Shown piece by piece: positions 35,888-46,600 of a stretch of DNA of 64,000 bases. Position numbers and translations under genes: made by a program. The stretch is from Streptomyces sp. NBC_01306 (GTDB lineage Bacteria; Actinomycetota; Actinomycetes; Streptomycetales; Streptomycetaceae). Positions within the stretch are counted from its first letter, which is position 1. Every line of letters begins with the position of its first letter. Location of the stretch: assembly GCF_026340465.1 (NCBI RefSeq), contig NZ_JAPEPC010000001.1, forward strand, positions 2,545,501 to 2,609,500, written 5' to 3'. The notes below the pieces were generated by a model that searched no databases, was not told the origin of the DNA, and saw nothing but the letters and a program-made list of their open reading frames with translations.

Positions 35888-37735
35888 CTATTTCCGCGGT
35901 TCCGCCGGTTCCGCCGGTTCCGCGCCGCCCGTCCGCTTCGGCGGGACCTCGGGTATCCCCAGGAACGGCAGCCTGAGCGCACCGAAGGCCGCCGCCGGTA
36001 CGGCCGGCGCGGTCGGTTCGACGGCGGCGAGACGCTCGTACGCCTGCCCCTGCTCGGGCCGCGGGTCCGCGTCCCCCTTGTTGGGCCAGTACGACATGGC
36101 GCGCTCCGCCTGAGCGGTGATGGTCAGCGACGGGTTGACGCCGAGGTTCGCCGACACTGCCGAGCCGTCGACCACCGAGATGCCCGGGTGTCCGTACAGC
36201 CGGTGGTACGGGTCGATCACCCCCTCCTCGGCGGACGCGCCGATCGGGCAGCCGCCCAGGAAGTGGGCGGTCAGCGGAGTCCCCATCAGCTCGCCGACGT
36301 TCGAGCCGGCGAAGCCGTTGATCTCCTCGGCGATCAGCGTCGCGGCCCGGGTGCCCTCGGCGATCTGCTTCGGGTTGGGCGCGCCGTGGCCCTGCCTGGC
36401 CGTGAGCAGACCCCGGCCGATCCCGCCCGGTTTCCGGTACGTGGTCAGGGAGTTGTCCAGCGACTGCATCACCAGACCGATGATGGTCCGCTCGGACCAG
36501 CGCCGGTTGGAGAGCGAACGGGCTGTCAGCCAGGGGTGCTTGGCAACATTGCCGAGCCAGCCGAGGACCCGCCGCGAGCCGAACGGCACCTGGATGATGG
36601 ACATGGCGCCCATCGCGTTCGACCCCTTGCCGTACCGCACGGGCTCGATATGGGTGTCCGCGTCCGGGTGGATCGACGAGGTGATCGCGACGCCCTGGGT
36701 GAAGTCGGCCTTCGGCGTGCCGTGTTTCCTGCGGTAACGGCGGTCCGTGGTCTGCGAGCCCACCAGTGCCTCGGAGTTGGTACGGGTCAGCTCCCCGAGC
36801 TTCGGTGAGATACGCGGCAGCAGCCCCTGGTCCTTCATGGTGTGCAGCAGGGTCTGCGTCCCGTACGTCCCCGCGGCGACCACCACCTGCCGGGCACGCA
36901 GCACACGCGGACCCTTCTTGCGGGCGTCGGTCGCGACCGTGGTGACCCGGTATCCGCCCTCGCCGTGCTCCGCTATCGCGGTCACCGAGGTCAGGGGGTG
37001 AATGACCGCGCCCGCCTTCTCCGCGAGGTAGAGGTAGTTCTCGGTGAGGGTGTTCTTCGCGCCGTGGCGGCAGCCCGTCATGCACTCGCCGCACTCGGTG
37101 CACGCCTTGCGGGACGGCCCCGCCCCGCCGAAGTAGGGGTCGTCGACGGCCTTGCCGCGCTCCGCCCTCACCGTGCCGTCCGAGTCCTCCCCGTCGCCGA
37201 AGAACACCCCGACGGGCGCCATGTGGAAGGAGTCCCCCACGCCCATCGCCTCGGCCGACGCCTTCAGATGGACGTCCGACGGTGTCATCGTCGGGTTGAG
37301 CCGCACGCCGAGCATCCGCCGCGCCTGGTCGTAGTACGGCGCCAACTCGGCCTGCCAGTCGGTGATGGACGCCCACTGCCGGTCCTGGAAGAACGGCGCC
37401 GGAGGGACGTACAGCGTGTTGGCGTAGTTGAGGGAGCCGCCGCCGACTCCCGCGCCCGCCAGCACCATCACATTGCCGAGGAGGTGGACACGCTGGATCC
37501 CGTAGAGGCCGAGCGCCGGGGCCCACAGGTAGTTCTTGATGTCCCAGGAGTTCTTGGGGAGGGTGCCCGGGGTGAAACGGCGGCCCGCCTCCAGGACTCC
37601 GACCCGGTACCCCTTCTCGGTGAGCCGCAGCGCGGTGACCGACCCGCCGAAGCCGGACCCGACCACCAGGACGTCGTAGTCGTACGGTGCGTCGGCTCCG
37701 TCGGCCTCACTGCGGACAGAGTTCTCCTGTGACAT
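35888..37735 (-). CDS. GMC family FAD oxidoreductase with CxxCxxCxxxC motif
   Basis: The 615-residue flavoenzyme has an N-terminal FAD dinucleotide fold (VVGSGFGGSVTAL, about 24-36), a GAGVGGGSLNYANT motif (94-107) and the C-terminal SVVDGSAVSANLGVNPSLTITA closure of GMC oxidoreductases. It resembles actinobacterial cholesterol/steroid oxidase-like proteins (ChoD class). Cys212, 215, 218 and 222 form CTECGECMTGC, a ferredoxin-like spacing that could hold an iron-sulfur centre. The ATG has GAGGAG upstream. It lies 96 bases after an aldehyde dehydrogenase on the same strand, so alcohol-to-aldehyde-to-acid oxidation by the pair is plausible. Confidence 0.9.
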   Translation of the reverse strand: MSQENSVRSEADGADAPYDYDVLVVGSGFGGSVTALRLTEKGYRVGVLEAGRRFTPGTLPKNSWDIKNYLWAPALGLYGIQRVHLLGNVMVLAGAGVGGGSLNYANTLYVPPAPFFQDRQWASITDWQAELAPYYDQARRMLGVRLNPTMTPSDVHLKASAEAMGVGDSFHMAPVGVFFGDGEDSDGTVRAERGKAVDDPYFGGAGPSRKACTECGECMTGCRHGAKNTLTENYLYLAEKAGAVIHPLTSVTAIAEHGEGGYRVTTVATDARKKGPRVLRARQVVVAAGTYGTQTLLHTMKDQGLLPRISPKLGELTRTNSEALVGSQTTDRRYRRKHGTPKADFTQGVAITSSIHPDADTHIEPVRYGKGSNAMGAMSIIQVPFGSRRVLGWLGNVAKHPWLTARSLSNRRWSERTIIGLVMQSLDNSLTTYRKPGGIGRGLLTARQGHGAPNPKQIAEGTRAATLIAEEINGFAGSNVGELMGTPLTAHFLGGCPIGASAEEGVIDPYHRLYGHPGISVVDGSAVSANLGVNPSLTITAQAERAMSYWPNKGDADPRPEQGQAYERLAAVEPTAPAVPAAAFGALRLPFLGIPEVPPKRTGGAEPAEPAEPRK

Positions 37736-37831
37736 GGACTCTCCTCAGAGAAGGAAGGGGCGGAGGCGGAGGCGCAGGGAATCGGAGGGACGGGGCGGCG
37801 GGGGTCAGGCAGGGAGGCGGGGCGGCGGGGG

Positions 37832-39454
37832 TCAGCGCAGGCGCAGGACCTTCATCGCCTTGAGACTGCGGCTCATGAACGCGGCGTACTTCTCGTCATC
37901 CATCCCGAAGGACGGCGCCATCGGCATGACCCGCTGGTGCGCGACGGTCTGCGCCTCCGTGTACTTGAGGATGCCTTCCGAGCCGTGCCTGCGGCCGAGC
38001 CCCGAGTCCTTCATGCCGCCCATCGGGGACTGCACGCTGCCGTACGCGGGCGCGTACCCCTCGTTGATGTTGACCGTGCCGGTCCGCAGCCGGGCGGCGA
38101 CGGCGTGGCCGCGGCTGCCACTCCTGGTCCAGACGCTCGAATTGAGGCCGTAGGGCGTGGCGTTGGCGGTCGCGACGGCCTCGTCCTCGTCCTTGAAGCG
38201 GTAGACCGAGACCACCGGGCCGAATGTCTCCTCGGTGCAGACGGCCATCGGGGCCTCGACGCCGTCCAGGATGGTCGGCTCGTAGAAGAGCGGGCCGATG
38301 TCCGTACGGTGCACACCGCCCGCGACCAGGGTGGCGCCCTTGGAGACGGCCTCCTCCACGTGTCGCCGTACGGCCTCCAGCTGCCGTTCGCCGGCCAGGG
38401 AGCCCATGTCGGCGCCGTATGCGAGGGAGCTGCCGAGGCGCATCGCCTTGGTGCGCGCGGCGAAGCGTTCCAGGAACGCGTCGGCTATCGACTCGTGGAC
38501 GTACAGCCGCTCGATGGAGATGCAGAGCTGGCCCGCCGACGAGAAGCAGGCACGGACGGCGCCCGCGGCCGCCTTCTCGATGTCCGCGTCCTCCAGGACC
38601 AGCATGGCGTTCTTGCCGCCGAGTTCGAGCGAGACGCCGACCAGCCGGTCGGCCGCGCCCCGGGCGACCTCGCGGCCGGTGCGGGTCGAGCCGGTGAAGG
38701 AGACGAAGTCAGCGTGCTTGACCAGCTCGGGGCCGATGACCGGGCCCTCCCCCAGGACCACCTGGAAGACCTCGGCGGGCAGTCCGGCCTCGATGATCAG
38801 GTCGCGGGCCCACAGCGCGGTCAGGGCGGTCTCGGTGTCGGGCTTCATCACGAGGGCGTTGCCGGAGACCAGGGCGGGCAGCGCGTCGCCGATGGACAGC
38901 TCGAAGGGGTAGTTCCAGGGGGCGATCTGACCCACCACACCGCGCGGCTGGCGCAACTCGGTGACCTTGGTGAACGTGGGGATCGCGCCCGTGTGGCCCT
39001 TGGGCTTGAGGTACGAGGGCGCCTTGCGGCCGTAGTGGCGCGCGGCGACGGCGACGGCCTGGACCTCTTCGTGGGCGTGCAGCCTGGCCTTGCCGGTCTC
39101 CAGCTGGATGAGGTCGAGGACCTCGGCCTGCCGGGAGAGCACCAGGTCGTGGAAGCGCAGCAGGACGGCGGCCCGGGTCCGGGCGGGGGTCGCGGCCCAC
39201 GCCGCCTGGGCCCTGCGGGCCCGCTCGAAGGCGGTCGCGACGTCCTCGGGGCTCGACTCGGGCAGATCGGCCAGCTTCCCGCCGGTGAAGGGGGTGTGGT
39301 TGGCCGTATGTCCGGAACCCACCACGCCGCGTGTCAGGTGAGCGACCACTTCGGGGGTGACCACGTCGGCCGCGGTCCGCACACCGGAGGGAGTGGGCGC
39401 TATCGGGTTCGTGCCGTGGGGGGCCGTGGCGGTGGGAGCCTGCGAGTCCGTCAT
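37832..39454 (-). CDS. succinate-semialdehyde dehydrogenase type aldehyde dehydrogenase
   Basis: The 540-residue NAD(P)-dependent enzyme has the full aldehyde dehydrogenase set: APWNYPF, the general base Glu in SLELGGKNA, the nucleophile Cys in SAGQLCIS and EETFGPVVSVYRF. Sequence features fit the GabD2 class that oxidises succinate semialdehyde; the substrate is not proven. The first 30 residues are Pro/Thr-rich. It starts the two-gene unit with the GMC oxidoreductase. Confidence 0.92.
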   Translation of the reverse strand: MTDSQAPTATAPHGTNPIAPTPSGVRTAADVVTPEVVAHLTRGVVGSGHTANHTPFTGGKLADLPESSPEDVATAFERARRAQAAWAATPARTRAAVLLRFHDLVLSRQAEVLDLIQLETGKARLHAHEEVQAVAVAARHYGRKAPSYLKPKGHTGAIPTFTKVTELRQPRGVVGQIAPWNYPFELSIGDALPALVSGNALVMKPDTETALTALWARDLIIEAGLPAEVFQVVLGEGPVIGPELVKHADFVSFTGSTRTGREVARGAADRLVGVSLELGGKNAMLVLEDADIEKAAAGAVRACFSSAGQLCISIERLYVHESIADAFLERFAARTKAMRLGSSLAYGADMGSLAGERQLEAVRRHVEEAVSKGATLVAGGVHRTDIGPLFYEPTILDGVEAPMAVCTEETFGPVVSVYRFKDEDEAVATANATPYGLNSSVWTRSGSRGHAVAARLRTGTVNINEGYAPAYGSVQSPMGGMKDSGLGRRHGSEGILKYTEAQTVAHQRVMPMAPSFGMDDEKYAAFMSRSLKAMKVLRLR

Positions 39455-39642
39455 GAGGGGAGGCTATGCCCCGGCGGAGAGTTTCGGTACCCATGAGTAA
39501 TGCCTTTTCACCGTCCCTACATATACCGCCAGTGATCGCTGGCGACACAACCCCTGATCAGGCGGGTTGGCCGCCCCGGATCCCGCCGGCCCCGCTGTTC
39601 CCCCGCCGTTCCCCGCCGTCCGGGTCGTTCCCGCTGTACCGG

Positions 39643-41514
39643 TCAGCGGTGGTCTCCGGTGCCGCCCGCGGACGGCACTGCCGCAGCCCCCGAGGCCGGC
39701 CCCGGCGCTGACCCCGACGCCGACGCCGAGAAGGTGCCGATGGCCGTGGCGAAGTGCCGTTGCGCGGCGTCGAGGCCGCCGACCGGCGCCGACACCCAGA
39801 CGTCGTAGAGACGCCCGTCCTGCTCCCAGCAGAGGTCGTACGTATGACGGGCGCCCTCGCCCTTGGAGTAGCCGTTCCAGGTGAACTCCCAGAGCGCCGC
39901 GTCATGTCCGTCGTGCGTGGTCGCGGTGACCACTCCGTCCCGGTAGCCGGGATTGGTGCGGGGACCTGCCGAATCCGATGCGCGCTGTGTCGCCATCGGG
40001 CCGCCGCCGGGGCTGCTGTGGATCCGGACGCCGATACGGAAGACCTGGCCCGGGGTCATGTAGTAGACGCGTTTGTCGTCGGTGGAACGGGTGGCATCGG
40101 CCGGGACGGCGAGGGAGAAGCCCCCGGGGTCGTCGACGACCCGGTACCCGGACGGTGCCGGTGACGCCTGATGGGTCAGCGTCACGGTGGGGTTGACGTC
40201 CGGGCCGGGTGCAGCAGCGCGGTGGGGCTTCTGCTGCGGTCCGCGGTCCGGGGTGGCCGTGGATGCCGCGGTCGGCGCGGAGGTCATGCTCGCGGACGGC
40301 GCGGCGTTGTCCGTACGGCCCGCTCCCGCACCGCCAACCGCGTACAGGACGATCCCCGCACCTGCGGCCGCGGCGGCCAGCACCCCCGCGACGAGGGAGG
40401 CCCGCCGCAGCACGGGACGCGGGGACCGGGGCGGGGAATCGGCTGGCGGCGAATCGGCGGGCGAAGTGGCTCCGGCAGGCGGTGCGACCCCGGCGGGGAC
40501 AGTGGCTGCGACGAGCGGTGTGGCCCCGGCAGGCGGAGTGGCTGCGACGAGCGGTACGGCCCCGGCGAGCGGAGTGGCTCCAGCCGTTGGTGCGGCTCCG
40601 GCGGTGGGGACGGGCGGGTGGTCCGGTACCGATACGGAGGCGGGGACACCAGCACCGGCGCCTTCTGCCCCGCTCCCGCGCTCCCCACCGCCACCCCCCG
40701 TGGCGCACGCAGCCAGATACGCGCCCAGCAGCCGCTCCGCCTCATCCACCCCCATCCTGCGCACCGCATCCCGTTCGAGCAGGCCCAGGACGACGGGCAG
40801 CAGCGGTTCGGCCTCGGCCGGCGGGCGGATCTCGTCGGCGACCACCGCGTGCAGCACCCCGCCCAGCGAATCCCGGTGGAAGGGCGACTCCCCGCTCACC
40901 GCGGCACACAGCAGCGCGCCGAGCGACCACAGATCGGACGCGGGCCCGGCCTCTTCGCCCTGCATCCGCTCCGGCGAGGTGTACTCGGGCGAACCGACGA
41001 ACGCCCCGGTCTCACTGATCGTGGTCGCCCCGGCGAGCCGCGCGATCCCGAAGTCGGTGAGGACCACCCGGCTGTCGTCCTCCAGCAGGACGTTCGCGGG
41101 CTTGATGTCCCGGTGCAGTACGCCCCTGGCATGCGCAGCCCGGAGCGCTCCCAGCAGCGCCAACCCGATCCGGGCGGCTTCCCGGCCGTCCACGGGGCCG
41201 CGCTCGGAAAGGCGGGCCGCCAGGGAACCGCCGACCACCAGCTCCATGACGATGTAGGGCCGTTCGTCGTCCTCGACGACCACGTCGTGGACGACGATCA
41301 CCTGCGGATGCTTGATCTGGGCGACCGCGCGCGCCTCACGCAGCGCCGACGCCGTGGCGGCGCCGGTCTCCGGGTTCAGCTCCTTGACGGCGACCTCCCG
41401 CCCGAGCAACTGGTCGGTGGCCCGCCAGACCGTACCCATGCCGCCCCGGCCGATCCGGTCTCCGAGCAGATAACGTCCGGCGATCAGACGGCTGTTACGC
41501 GGATCCTGTGCCAC
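39643..41514 (-). CDS. Ser/Thr protein kinase, single-pass membrane
   Basis: The 623-residue Hanks-type kinase is intact: glycine loop GRGGMG (22-27), Lys44, catalytic HRD 134-136, DFG 154-156 and SPE 180-182. A 100-residue Pro/Ala-rich juxtamembrane linker with PLVAAT-like repeats leads to a membrane segment (373-394). The outer C-terminal domain (about 440-600) starts GYRVVDDPGGFSLAVP and has no PASTA repeats. It is the last of four tandem kinase genes on the minus strand. The GTG start has a GGGGGAG site. The outer domain resembles those of its three neighbours and probably senses an envelope ligand. Confidence 0.93.
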   Translation of the reverse strand: MAQDPRNSRLIAGRYLLGDRIGRGGMGTVWRATDQLLGREVAVKELNPETGAATASALREARAVAQIKHPQVIVVHDVVVEDDERPYIVMELVVGGSLAARLSERGPVDGREAARIGLALLGALRAAHARGVLHRDIKPANVLLEDDSRVVLTDFGIARLAGATTISETGAFVGSPEYTSPERMQGEEAGPASDLWSLGALLCAAVSGESPFHRDSLGGVLHAVVADEIRPPAEAEPLLPVVLGLLERDAVRRMGVDEAERLLGAYLAACATGGGGGERGSGAEGAGAGVPASVSVPDHPPVPTAGAAPTAGATPLAGAVPLVAATPPAGATPLVAATVPAGVAPPAGATSPADSPPADSPPRSPRPVLRRASLVAGVLAAAAAGAGIVLYAVGGAGAGRTDNAAPSASMTSAPTAASTATPDRGPQQKPHRAAAPGPDVNPTVTLTHQASPAPSGYRVVDDPGGFSLAVPADATRSTDDKRVYYMTPGQVFRIGVRIHSSPGGGPMATQRASDSAGPRTNPGYRDGVVTATTHDGHDAALWEFTWNGYSKGEGARHTYDLCWEQDGRLYDVWVSAPVGGLDAAQRHFATAIGTFSASASGSAPGPASGAAAVPSAGGTGDHR

Positions 41515-41707
41515 TGGCGCTCCCCCTGCGTCCCCCTGGGCCCATCATGCCGCACGGCGACCGCAGCCGGAGCGTGTACCGGACGTACGCTGCGTCAGCC
41601 GATGGACCGCTACCGCAGTTCCACACGGCAGCCAGGTCCAGACCGAAGTCAGTTCCGGATCGCAGTCAATCCCAGATCGCAGTCAGTTCCCGACGGCAGA
41701 CGGCGGC

Positions 41708-43507
41708 TCAGTGCGCGGTCGAGTTCGGCGGCTGCCAGTAGCGCAGGACCGTGTCGAACCGGCTGCGGTCCCAGTCCTTGGCCGGGCCGCCCATGTAGAT
41801 CGCGTACTCGGCCTGCCCGTGATCCACGTTGTACATCTGGTCTATGGCACGGCGCCGCCCCGGCTGCCCCTTGGTCTCGGTCCAGGTGAACTCCCAGAGC
41901 GCGGCGTCCTGGTCCCGGAAGTTGTTCACGTGCAGCGTGATCCGCCGGTAGTCGGGGAGCCGCTTGAGCTGCGGTTCGAGAGCCAGTTCATGCAGATACG
42001 GGGTCGCGTAGTCCGGGTCGTTGTCGATACTTATCCGAATGAAGTGGACACCGTCGTCCGGCGTGTAGTCGATTTCGTTGGAACCGTCCATCTGGCGCTT
42101 CCAGCCGTTGGGCAGAACCAGGCTGTAACCCTCGGGCTCGTTGACGCGGTGCCAGCCCTTCGGCACGCCGTCGCGCTGCTTGTTGCCGCCGCCACCGCCA
42201 CCGCTACTGCCCGGTCCGCCGGGACCTGACGCCGAGCCACCACCGGAACCCGTCTGCCGGTTCTCGTACTTCATGACGCCGAAACCGACTCCAGCACCGA
42301 CGATCACGGCCAGAGCCAGAACCAGTGCGCCGGTCCGCTTACGGCCACGTTTCCGTCCGGCGGGAGCGACGGCGGGCGCCCCGTCCCCGGAAGCCGGTAC
42401 AGGAGCCGGCACCTGTGCCGGTGCCTGCGCCTGGGCCGGTACGGGAGCCGGTGCCTGCGCCTGGGCCGGTACCTGTGCCTGCGCCTGGGCCGCTACCTGT
42501 GCCTGCGCCTGGGCCGCTACCTGTGCCTGCTGCTCGGGTATCTGTTCCGGTCCGGGCGGGGCCGTCGCTGATGTCACGGGCGCACCGGAGGAGCTGATCC
42601 GGCTCGTCGGCGTCGCGTCCTGGAGCATCCCCTCGGACACCAGCTGCGTCGGGACGTACGCCTCTGCCTGCCGGGGCTTGCGCCCCTCCATCGCGTCGAG
42701 CAGCATGCGCTCCACCTCGGCGGGCCCCGGCCGTTCGGCGGGGTCCTTGCGCAGCAGTCCGGTGATGACCGGAGTGAGCGGCCCCGCCCTGGTGAGCTTC
42801 GGCGGCTCGTCGTTCACGACGGCCTGGAGCGTGGAGATCGGCGATGTGCGGCGGAACGGCGAGCGCTCCTCGACGGCGGTGAAGAGCGTGGCGCCCAGCG
42901 ACCAGAGGTCGGAGGCGGGGCCGGGAGCCTCGCCGTAGACCCGCTCCGGCGCGAGGTAGTCGATGGATCCGACGATCTCGCCGGTCCGGGTGATCTCCGA
43001 GTCGCCCTCGATGGCGGCGATACCGAAGTCGGTGATGAGGACGCGGCCGTCGTGGGCGAGCAGGACATTGCCCGGCTTCACATCCCGGTGGAGCACCCCC
43101 GCCGCGTGCGCGGCGCGCAGAGCTCCCAGAACGTGCAGTCCCACCCGGGCGGCCTCACGAGGGTCGAGCGCCCCCGATTCCTTGACCGCGTCGGCAAGTG
43201 AGGGACCGTCGATGTATTCCATGACGATCCACGGCCGGTCGTCGAACTCGATGACGTCATGAACCGTCACGACCCCGGGATGGTTGATGCGCGCCGCGGC
43301 GCGCGCCTCCTTCTGCGTTCTCGCGTGCAGTACGGCCCGGTCGGCCTCCGACACATACAGACCGGCCGTCAGTTCCTTGACGGCGACGGTCCGGTGCAGC
43401 ACCTCGTCGTGAGCCCGCCAGACCTTGCCCATGCCGCCGCGACCGATGAGTTCGCCCAGCCGATAACGACCGGCGAGCACCAAGTCCGCGCTGTGAGTGT
43501 GTTCCAC
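41708..43507 (-). CDS. Ser/Thr protein kinase, single-pass membrane
   Basis: The 599-residue kinase has GRGGMG (22-27), Lys44, HRD 140-142, DFG 160-162 and APE 186-188. The linker (about 318-385) is a QAQAQVAAQ/QVPAQA repeat encoded by a 12-18 base DNA repeat. A membrane segment lies at 393-412. The outer domain begins GWHRVNEPEGYSLVLPNGW and ends YWQPP. It is the third of four tandem kinases in reading order. It lacks PASTA repeats, so muropeptide sensing as in PknB is not indicated. Confidence 0.93.
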   Translation of the reverse strand: MEHTHSADLVLAGRYRLGELIGRGGMGKVWRAHDEVLHRTVAVKELTAGLYVSEADRAVLHARTQKEARAAARINHPGVVTVHDVIEFDDRPWIVMEYIDGPSLADAVKESGALDPREAARVGLHVLGALRAAHAAGVLHRDVKPGNVLLAHDGRVLITDFGIAAIEGDSEITRTGEIVGSIDYLAPERVYGEAPGPASDLWSLGATLFTAVEERSPFRRTSPISTLQAVVNDEPPKLTRAGPLTPVITGLLRKDPAERPGPAEVERMLLDAMEGRKPRQAEAYVPTQLVSEGMLQDATPTSRISSSGAPVTSATAPPGPEQIPEQQAQVAAQAQAQVAAQAQAQVPAQAQAPAPVPAQAQAPAQVPAPVPASGDGAPAVAPAGRKRGRKRTGALVLALAVIVGAGVGFGVMKYENRQTGSGGGSASGPGGPGSSGGGGGGNKQRDGVPKGWHRVNEPEGYSLVLPNGWKRQMDGSNEIDYTPDDGVHFIRISIDNDPDYATPYLHELALEPQLKRLPDYRRITLHVNNFRDQDAALWEFTWTETKGQPGRRRAIDQMYNVDHGQAEYAIYMGGPAKDWDRSRFDTVLRYWQPPNSTAH

Positions 43508-43613
43508 GTGCCCCTGTCCGTTCCCTCGACTGCCAGATTACGGACGGACATTCAGTCGTGGAACCTCGGGGCGCGCCGTGATACCGCACTGTGACGGGAA
43601 TCGCCCAGTCCGC

Positions 43614-46600
43614 TCACGTCACCGTTCGGTAGGTGGCAACGGCCTGTTCATAGATTTCGGTGACCTTGTCCCGCTGCGCTTCGGGGCCGATGACCTGCAC
43701 GATGTGGTAGCGCCCTGCGATAATCATGGCCACATTGCGGACGTACACCTCGCGTCCGCTGCCGTCCTGCCAGGTGAACTGCCCCTCGGCCATGGCCTGC
43801 TTGCCGACGTCGATGCGGCGCAGCCCAGAAGCGGACGACCACGTGGAGTCACGGAACGGTTTGAGTTCCCGCTCCTTGTCGCGCTGGTACGCCATGGGAT
43901 CGGCGCCTTCGTCCTTGACGCTGTCGCGGCCGGGAACGACGACGAGCTCGAAGTCGCCGCCGAGAAAGCGCACCTGGTCGGCGTCATTGACGGGACGGCG
44001 CTCCCAGTCCTTGGCCACCGCCACCTGAAACCCCTCGGGATCCTTGCGGATGGCGTAACCGGCCGCCGGTCCACCGCTGTCGGGCTCCGTACCCTGCGGC
44101 GACTGGGGCGTCCCGGCCGACCCGGACTGCTGGGACTGTCCGGACCCGCCGGACACCGGCGAGTTCCGCTGCCCGGACGCGGAGGCGGTCGGCACCGAAG
44201 CGGGCGCACCGGTGTTGCCGTGCCCGGAGTCGTCGGCCTTCGGCATGAACTTCAGCGCGTACACGAGGGCGGCGACCAGGACGACCAGGATGACGACGAG
44301 CAGGGTCCGGCCCAGGGAGCGCGGCTTCGCGTCCGGCCCGGGACGGCGGCCCGCCGGTTCGGACCAGTCGGGCGGTCCCGCCGCCACGGAATGCACCGGC
44401 TGCACCGACTGCGCGGACTGCACCGGTCGCGCGGATCCGGCCGGGCCCTGCTCTCTTCGGCGGCCGCCCTTCCGCTGCTGGCGGTGACGGCCGTGGACGC
44501 CGTCCCCGCCGGAGGCGCGACGGCGCCGCCGGACGAGCTCGCCCCTGCGCCGTACGATCGGCAGCCGCGTGGCGTCGACCGGCGGGACGGGGACGATCCC
44601 CTGCCCGGCGTCGGGCTCCGGCGCCGACCGCACCAGCGAGCGCAGCCAGCCGCGCAGTTCCTCTATGTCCGGCCGCTCTGTGGGGTCCTGACGCAGCAGC
44701 GACTCGACCACGGGCCGCAGCGGGCCACACTCCTCCGCGAACGCGGGAGGTTCGGCGCAGACCAGCTGGACGAGTTCGGCGGCGCTCTCCTCCGGGTACG
44801 GGGCGTGGCCCTGGACGGCCCGGAAGAGCAGCGCCCCCAGCGCCCACAGATCGGTGGCGGGCCCGACCGGGGCGGCCAGCTGCCAGTTGCCGTGGACGGG
44901 GCCCGCCTGCTCGGGCGCCCACCGTTCGGTGACGGCGCCCACGACGGTGATACGCGCCTGCCGGGCCCGCTCGGCGGCGAGCGCCGTCCCGGGCCCCCGG
45001 CGTGCGGGCGCCGCGGACCCCGCCGAGTCCTGATCCCACCCGTCCGGCACGGCAACGGCCGCACGGGGGCCGGGGGTGCCGGGGGCGTGGGCGGTCCGGT
45101 CGTGGGGCTGCTGGTGAGCGGCCCGGTCGTGGGGGCTGTGCTGGTTGGTGCTCTGCCCGTGAGCGCTCTGCCCGTGGGCACCGTGCTCATGGACACCGTG
45201 CTCGGGGGCACTGTGCTCGGGGGCACCGGGCAGGCCGTCGGCCTCCCGGTCCTGGGCGCTCCGGCTCCGTGCTGCCCGTTCCTGAGCCTCCCGTTCCTGA
45301 GCCTCCCGGTCGTGGGCACCGCGCAGGTCGTCGGCGCGCATGCCCTCCCCGGCGCCGGAACGCGGCTGTGCTCCGTGCCGGAACCCGGCCGGTTCCTGCC
45401 GCCCTGGCTGCGAAGACCCGGACGCCGGTCGCTGGACCGGGAAGGCCCCGGCGTCGGTCCCCTGCTCGTTCCCGCTGACGCGTGCCGCAGCCCGTGCACC
45501 CGCACGGTAGGCGGCGATGGCACCGGCCCGGGCGGCACGGACGTCACCCGCCGAAACCCCGCCACCGCTGCTGGCGGCGGGCAGTCCGGACTCCGGACCT
45601 GCGGCACCGGGCGCGTCCTGCAGCTGGTCGTACATCTGCCCGCCCGGCTGCCCGCGCCGCTCGTCCTGGGTGTAGCCGGGCGGCAGCGCAGGCCCGGCCG
45701 GAAGCGCCTGCTCGTCGTCCGGCCGCAAGTCTCCACTGACCCGGCCCAACTCCCCGCCGGCCGGCCCATCCACAGCCCCCGGCGCATCCACCCCGTACGG
45801 CCCCGCAGTCCCGTACGCGTACGCCCCGCCCGCCCCGTGCGAATCCCCCGCCCCGTGCGAATCCCCCGCCCCGTGCGAATCCTCCGCCCCGTACGGCTCC
45901 TCTGCCTCGTACGCCCCACCCGCCCCGTACGGCTCCTCCGCTCCATCCACTTCTGGCGCGGCCGGAGAATCGAACCCGAGGTCCCCGCCCGCTTCGACGC
46001 CTGGCTGCGATAACTCCGCGGCCGGCACCGGGTCGTAACCGCACAGTGCCTCCTCCGCCGCTCCTGCCGCCAGCCCGGTCAGGACCACCCGGCCGTCGTC
46101 GCAGACCAGCACGGTCCGGGCGGTGATGTTGCGGTGGGTCCACCCATGGGCGTGCAGCACGCGCAGAGCGGTGAGCACGTCGGAGGCGATCTCCGCCGCG
46201 CGGTACGGGTTCAGGGGGCGCTCGGCGAGCATCGCGGCCAGCGGGGTGGCTTCGACGAGTTCGCTCACCACCCAGAGCGATCCGCCCTCCGCGAAGACAT
46301 CGAAGACCTGGTCCAGCCGGGGGTGGTCGGGAATCTGCGCCGCGGACTGCGCCGCCTCCATGGCCCGCCGCACAGCGGGCTCGACAGGCCTGCGAGTGGT
46401 ACGGGCCGACGCGCGCCGCGCCTGGGAAACCCCGGCGCCCGGCCCGCCGTCCGATCCCCCGTGCAATCCCCCGGCCGGCCCGCCGCCGAAGCCCGTCCCC
46501 GCGCCGCTCTCATCGAGCATCTCCGCGTCCACGACCTCAGGCAGCGGCACCTGCCGGACGAGGACTTCCTGCCCGCTGTAGGTGTCGAAGGCGCGGATCT

